Of a stretch of 64,000 bases of DNA, positions 60,795-64,000 are shown piece by piece. Source of the stretch: Nocardioides sp. BP30 (GTDB lineage: Bacteria > Actinomycetota > Actinomycetes > Propionibacteriales > Nocardioidaceae). The notes under the pieces were generated by a model, which saw only the letters and a list, made by a program, of their open reading frames with translations, searched no databases and had not been told where the DNA came from. The stretch spans positions 2,418,001-2,482,000 of the forward strand of contig NZ_CP123620.1 in assembly GCF_029873215.1 (NCBI RefSeq), read 5' to 3'. Position 1 is the first letter of the stretch, and every line of letters starts with the position of its first letter. The position numbers were made by a program, and so were the translations under genes.

Positions 60795-62780
60795 TCAGAT
60801 GCCGACGCGGAAGATCGTCAGGCGCGCCTCGCTGACGGTCTGCGTGCCCGACCCATCAGCGCCGACGTTCAGCACGACGTTGGTGCCCTTGTCGAGCCAG
60901 CGGATGTCGGTGTGCTCGATCGAGGGGTTCGTACCGCCGCCCTGGCCGTGTCCGTGCTGGACGCCCGAGTTCGTCGCCCCGAGGTCGTAGCCGACGTACA
61001 CATCGCCGGCAGCGCCGGGGAACGAGGCCTGGCAGATGATGTGGTACATCCCGGACACGGGCACGTTGACGAAGGCCGGTGATGCGCTGGACCAGCAGCT
61101 CGGGTTGGACTCGTACTCGGTGCCGGAGAAGTTCAGGCTCTTCCAGCCACCTGAGCGCGGGATGGTCTGGGAGTTGGCGTAGGCCTGGGCTCCCTGCCTC
61201 GTTGGGGTGAAGCGCGGGAAGTCTCCGTCGATGAGTGATGCCGGGTCGACGAAGAGGGTGCCGTTGGGCCAGACCATCGTGCCGCCGACGTTGGTCTCCA
61301 GGTCGGCGGCGATGAAGGAGACGTTGTTGACGGTCGTGCCGTCTGCCCACTCGGAGAACAGCATGTGCTGGCTGGAGCTGGCCGCCTGGTCGAAGTCCTC
61401 CTTGTGGGTGGTCGACAGCTGGAGCCGGTTGAACTGGAGCATCCCAAGCCCGTTCACGGCCTTGAGGTGTACGCCGTGAGCGGTGCCGGCGACGAACAGC
61501 TGGCCGTAGACCTGGTTGCCGAGGAAGTTGCCGTAGAAGGCGCCGGTGGTCCCGTTGCCCTCGAGGTAGAGCAGCCCGCCGCCGTAGCCGTGGCACAGGT
61601 CCATCTGGTTGTAGATGCCGTTGATGACGCGGTAGGCGTGGTGGTCGCCGTCGTGGCCGAAGACCATGACGTTGCGCCAGTGCGACCCCTGGACGCCGCT
61701 GTCGTAGGCACCGTCCTTGGTCGGCGGCACGGCGTGGATGCCGTTGCCGGTGTCGGTGAACCGGATCGGGCTGTCGAAGAGGATGCCGAGGCCGGTGACG
61801 TGATTCGTTGAACCGGCCCCAGCCATCACCAAGCCGTGCTCACCCGAGCCGCACTGCACGATCACCGAGCCGGCGAGGTACGGCGGCACCACGGGCACGT
61901 CGATCGAGTTGAAGGACGAGATCGAGCCCCACAGTCCCGCGACGCCGTCTCCCGCGACGGCGACGTTGGCCGGGACCTGGAGCGCGGTGGTGCGCTTGTA
62001 GTAGCCCGCCGGGAAGTAGAGCGTGTCACCGGGCGCGCAGGCTGCGGCCGCGGCGTCGATGGCCGCCGTGTCGTCGGTGCCGGTACGGGCGATGGGGTCG
62101 TAGTCGCCCTTTGCGCCGAACGTCTGGACCGAGATCCGTCTTCCATATCGTGCATCAAGCCCAGCCGTGGTCTTGGGCCCCAGCTCCGGATCCATCAGCG
62201 CCGAGACGGCGTCATCGGTGGTCGCGATGCCCGAGATGGTCTCAGCTTGTGCCGCGTAGGTCTGTGCTGCGTCGCGAGCCGCGACCGCTTGGGCGGCCGG
62301 TGTTGCCACTGATGCCTGAAGATCCGCGACAAGATCCGGGATGGTGACCGTCCCGCCCTGCGATCCCGCCGTCGCGACCGCCTTGTCGAGGTCGAGAGTC
62401 CCCGAGCCGCTCGGAACCGCGACCCCAGTCAACGTGATCGTGGCGGACGCGTACTTCTTCACCCCGAGAGCCCCATACATCCAAGGCCTGAGGGTGAGGT
62501 TGTAGACGTGCGACTGCTTCCCGCCCGTCACATCGACGGGCAGACCGCCGATCAACCAGCCGGAAGAGTCCGTCACCGGCAGGGTGAACGTCTGCTCCAC
62601 CCCAGGTTCGATCGAGATGACCTCAGAGTCGCCGAGCGCACCGGCTCCGGTCGCTGCCCAGGTCATGAACGGCCGGCTCGAGGTGACTGTGATGTCCATC
62701 CCATAGTCGTCTCCGGAGACGAGGCCGAAGTCCGGCCCGATCGAACACAGGCGGCTGGGAAGCCCTGAAGGCCAGGTCAC
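60795..62780 (-). CDS. Phage tailspike / minor tail protein with pectate-lyase-type beta-helix
   Basis: The 661-residue protein has an N-terminal virion-attachment region (about 1-190), a coiled-coil-like Ala/Gln stretch, then a right-handed beta-helix starting at ISVQTFGAKGDYDPIARTGTDDTAAIDAAAAACAPGDTLYFPAGYYKR, the signature of the pectate lyase 3 superfamily found in tailspikes and depolymerases. The C-terminal 120 residues look like a beta-sandwich (SGMYHIICQASFPGAAGDVYVGYDLG). It probably binds and perhaps degrades a cell-surface polysaccharide. GTG 62780 overlaps the holin gene stop by 4 bases. Confidence 0.82.
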   Translation of the reverse strand: MTWPSGLPSRLCSIGPDFGLVSGDDYGMDITVTSSRPFMTWAATGAGALGDSEVISIEPGVEQTFTLPVTDSSGWLIGGLPVDVTGGKQSHVYNLTLRPWMYGALGVKKYASATITLTGVAVPSGSGTLDLDKAVATAGSQGGTVTIPDLVADLQASVATPAAQAVAARDAAQTYAAQAETISGIATTDDAVSALMDPELGPKTTAGLDARYGRRISVQTFGAKGDYDPIARTGTDDTAAIDAAAAACAPGDTLYFPAGYYKRTTALQVPANVAVAGDGVAGLWGSISSFNSIDVPVVPPYLAGSVIVQCGSGEHGLVMAGAGSTNHVTGLGILFDSPIRFTDTGNGIHAVPPTKDGAYDSGVQGSHWRNVMVFGHDGDHHAYRVINGIYNQMDLCHGYGGGLLYLEGNGTTGAFYGNFLGNQVYGQLFVAGTAHGVHLKAVNGLGMLQFNRLQLSTTHKEDFDQAASSSQHMLFSEWADGTTVNNVSFIAADLETNVGGTMVWPNGTLFVDPASLIDGDFPRFTPTRQGAQAYANSQTIPRSGGWKSLNFSGTEYESNPSCWSSASPAFVNVPVSGMYHIICQASFPGAAGDVYVGYDLGATNSGVQHGHGQGGGTNPSIEHTDIRWLDKGTNVVLNVGADGSGTQTVSEARLTIFRVGI

Positions 62781-63256
62781 TCCGACACCTCGCTGTTCTG
62801 CTTCCCGAGCTCGTCGCGGAGAATCTTCCGCAGCTCTCCGACGCGCTTCTTCGACAGACCCTTGGTCACGCCGAGCTTGGCGAGCTCGGTGATGGCAACG
62901 GCTTTGGTGTAGGTCGCGATCTCGGGGTGCGCGTTGACGATCGCTTCGACCTTGGCCGCGCCGGTGGCCGCGTCGTCGAGCGCCTCGCCGACCTTGGGTG
63001 AGATCTGCTCGACAGCCGCGATCGCTGCCTCGGTGTCGGCGGCGACCTGGGCCGGGTCAGCGTTCGGGGCGCGCCAGGTCAGGTACGCGGTCAGCACAGC
63101 GCCGACGGCGGCGAGGACGATGCCGGTCTCGCCGCCAGTGGTGATCTCGGCGAGCCCGGTCGCGGTCGTCGCGGCCAGCGCGACGTAGGCCTTCGCGTTC
63201 TCCCGGATGTGCGCGCCGGCGCGGGCGAGTGCCTTGCTCAGCTTGGTGGTGCTCAT
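62777..63256 (-). CDS. Holin-like phage membrane protein
   Basis: The 159-residue protein has one or two membrane helices in its first half (AKAYVALAATTATGLAEITTGGETGIVLAAVGAVLTAYLTWRAPNAD), then a helical, charged C-terminal domain (AAIAAVEQISPKVGEALDDA, KKRVGELRKILRDEL). The TAYLTWRAPN end of the hydrophobic part is common in actinophage holins. GGAGG lies 7 bases before ATG 63256. Role in lysis is inferred from position beside the tailspike. Confidence 0.65.
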   Translation of the reverse strand: MSTTKLSKALARAGAHIRENAKAYVALAATTATGLAEITTGGETGIVLAAVGAVLTAYLTWRAPNADPAQVAADTEAAIAAVEQISPKVGEALDDAATGAAKVEAIVNAHPEIATYTKAVAITELAKLGVTKGLSKKRVGELRKILRDELGKQNSEVSE

Positions 63257-63258
63257 GT

Positions 63259-63591
63259 TCAGGCCTCCTTGGAGGATGTGATGGGCCACTCGGGCAGCTC
63301 GACGGTCTGGCCGGCGAGTCCGTGGGTGGAGTCGGTGAGGAAGTGGATCTGGCCGTCGGTCACGAAGGAGTGACAGACGATGGACTCGCCGGCGACGGCG
63401 GTGTGGTTCGGCTTGTGGAAGCCGGAGGCGCTGTCCCACTGCACGCCTCCGACCAGGACCGACGGTGTGAATGTCGGCCGCTCGAGGTCGCCGTTCCATG
63501 TCCAGGTGCCTTCGGCGATCGTGTGGGCCTCGTCGCAGCCAGGGCACCAGAACAGCACCCGGTTGCCCTCGGCCAGAGCGCCGTGGATCAC
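63259..63591 (-). CDS. DUF6527 family protein
   Basis: The 110-residue protein has CPGCDEAHTIAEGTWTWNGDLERPTFTPSVLVGG, then ESIVCHSFVTDGQIHFLTDSTHGLAGQTVELPEW, the conserved pattern of DUF6527, a small phage family with a Cys/His site that may bind zinc. Function is unknown. GTG 63591 overlaps the upstream stop by 4 bases and the stop lies 2 bases before the holin start. Confidence 0.75.
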   Translation of the reverse strand: MIHGALAEGNRVLFWCPGCDEAHTIAEGTWTWNGDLERPTFTPSVLVGGVQWDSASGFHKPNHTAVAGESIVCHSFVTDGQIHFLTDSTHGLAGQTVELPEWPITSSKEA

Positions 63592-64000
63592 GCGGCCTTC
63601 TTGGCGTGGGTCCACGTGATGTCGTCGGGGTCGCCGCGGAAGTAGTCGAGGTGCGGCCACCACTCGTCGGCCGACAGGTGCGGGTGATCCCGCGGGAGCA
63701 GCACGGCGACACCGCCGGCGGCGTGCACGGCCTTGACCCGCTTGAGCGGGTTGCCGATGTCCGAGAGCGTCTTCCAGTAGATCTCGATGCCGACCGCCGC
63801 GGCGACGCGTTCGGCGGACCGGATCAGCGCGACCAGCACCTTGTGCGGGAGCCAGTCGACGCCGTCCTTGAGCTCCAGTTCGAGGTGGGTGTAGCCGAGC
63901 TTCGCGGCGCGCCGGATGATCTGGTTGATGCGCCGGATCCGGAACCCGCCGGGCGAGCGCAGCTTGCGGACCTGGGGCCAGGTCAGGGTCCGGAGCTTCA
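63588..64000 (-). CDS. GDPD-like phosphodiesterase, C-terminal part (5' end outside window)
   Basis: The minus-strand frame is open to the right edge; the visible 136 residues are the C-terminal part. LRTLTWPQVRKLRSPGGFRI, AAKLGYTHLELELKDGVDWL, GIEIYWKTLSDIGNPLKRV and AAGGVAVLLPRDHP resemble the second half of glycerophosphodiester phosphodiesterases, with E and K of the LELK motif at the active site. Actinophages carry such proteins in virion or lysis regions. The N-terminal catalytic histidines lie outside the window. Confidence 0.6.
   Translation of the reverse strand, partial: KLRTLTWPQVRKLRSPGGFRIRRINQIIRRAAKLGYTHLELELKDGVDWLPHKVLVALIRSAERVAAAVGIEIYWKTLSDIGNPLKRVKAVHAAGGVAVLLPRDHPHLSADEWWPHLDYFRGDPDDITWTHAKKAA

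Overview
The window is high-GC actinobacterial DNA. GTG starts, short overlaps between genes and leaderless -10 promoters are common. Gene content and family variants (DUF3263, DUF6221, FtsR-type MerR, F420-dependent enzymes, guanidine carboxylase cluster) fit a Nocardioides-like member of the Propionibacteriales, but that placement is inference. Most of it is ordinary chromosome; about 57.0-64.0 kb is the integrase-proximal end of a prophage running off the right edge.

Layout. 1-4.4 kb: a truncated gene, a spermidine-synthase-like protein, two CNNM/CBS membrane proteins and a CDP-alcohol phosphatidyltransferase. 4.4-12.6 kb: a block with the same order as Mycobacterium tuberculosis Rv1822-Rv1832: phosphatidyltransferase, DUF881, small basic protein, DUF881, gcvH, FHA (GarA/OdhI), MerR (FtsR), bifunctional nuclease, MerR, and gcvP behind a glycine riboswitch. 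12.9-17.1 kb: sbcCD on the minus strand. 17.2-23.6 kb: a five-gene minus-strand operon in which every gene overlaps the next. It encodes a GAF-PP2C phosphatase, a cellulose-synthase-like GT2, a STAS anti-anti-sigma protein, an RsbW-like ATPase and a GH26-OpgC fusion. I read it as a polysaccharide synthesis and modification unit with a built-in partner-switching module. It is the most interesting system in the window.

23.7-31 kb: aminopeptidase N, OsmC, a cysteine-free HesB-like protein, a cyclophilin lipoprotein, a histidine kinase, thioredoxin with a SigR/SigH-like promoter, and an NAD(P)-binding dehydrogenase. 31-37.8 kb: a guanidine-I (ykkC) riboswitch and a guanidine-utilisation operon: permease, two DUF1989 proteins, a carboxyltransferase that lacks its biotin carboxylase and biotin carrier parts, and allophanate hydrolase. 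37.9-43.3 kb: an SF2 helicase with a predicted membrane hairpin, arginine deiminase and a secreted GH12-like glycosidase. 43.4-46.7 kb: a pyrimidine/hydantoin degradation operon. 47-57 kb: a DUF6221 protein, a LuxR regulator, two zinc alcohol dehydrogenases with a DJ-1/PfpI protein and a remnant of a third dehydrogenase, membrane proteins, and an MFS pump with its TetR regulator and two matching operators.

57-64 kb: DUF3263, a zinc-ribbon protein, a tyrosine integrase, a plus-strand chain of overlapping tiny genes, then minus-strand virion and lysis genes: small proteins, a beta-helix tailspike, a holin-like protein, DUF6527 and a GDPD-like protein cut by the window end. No tRNA, rRNA, CRISPR array or insertion sequence was found.
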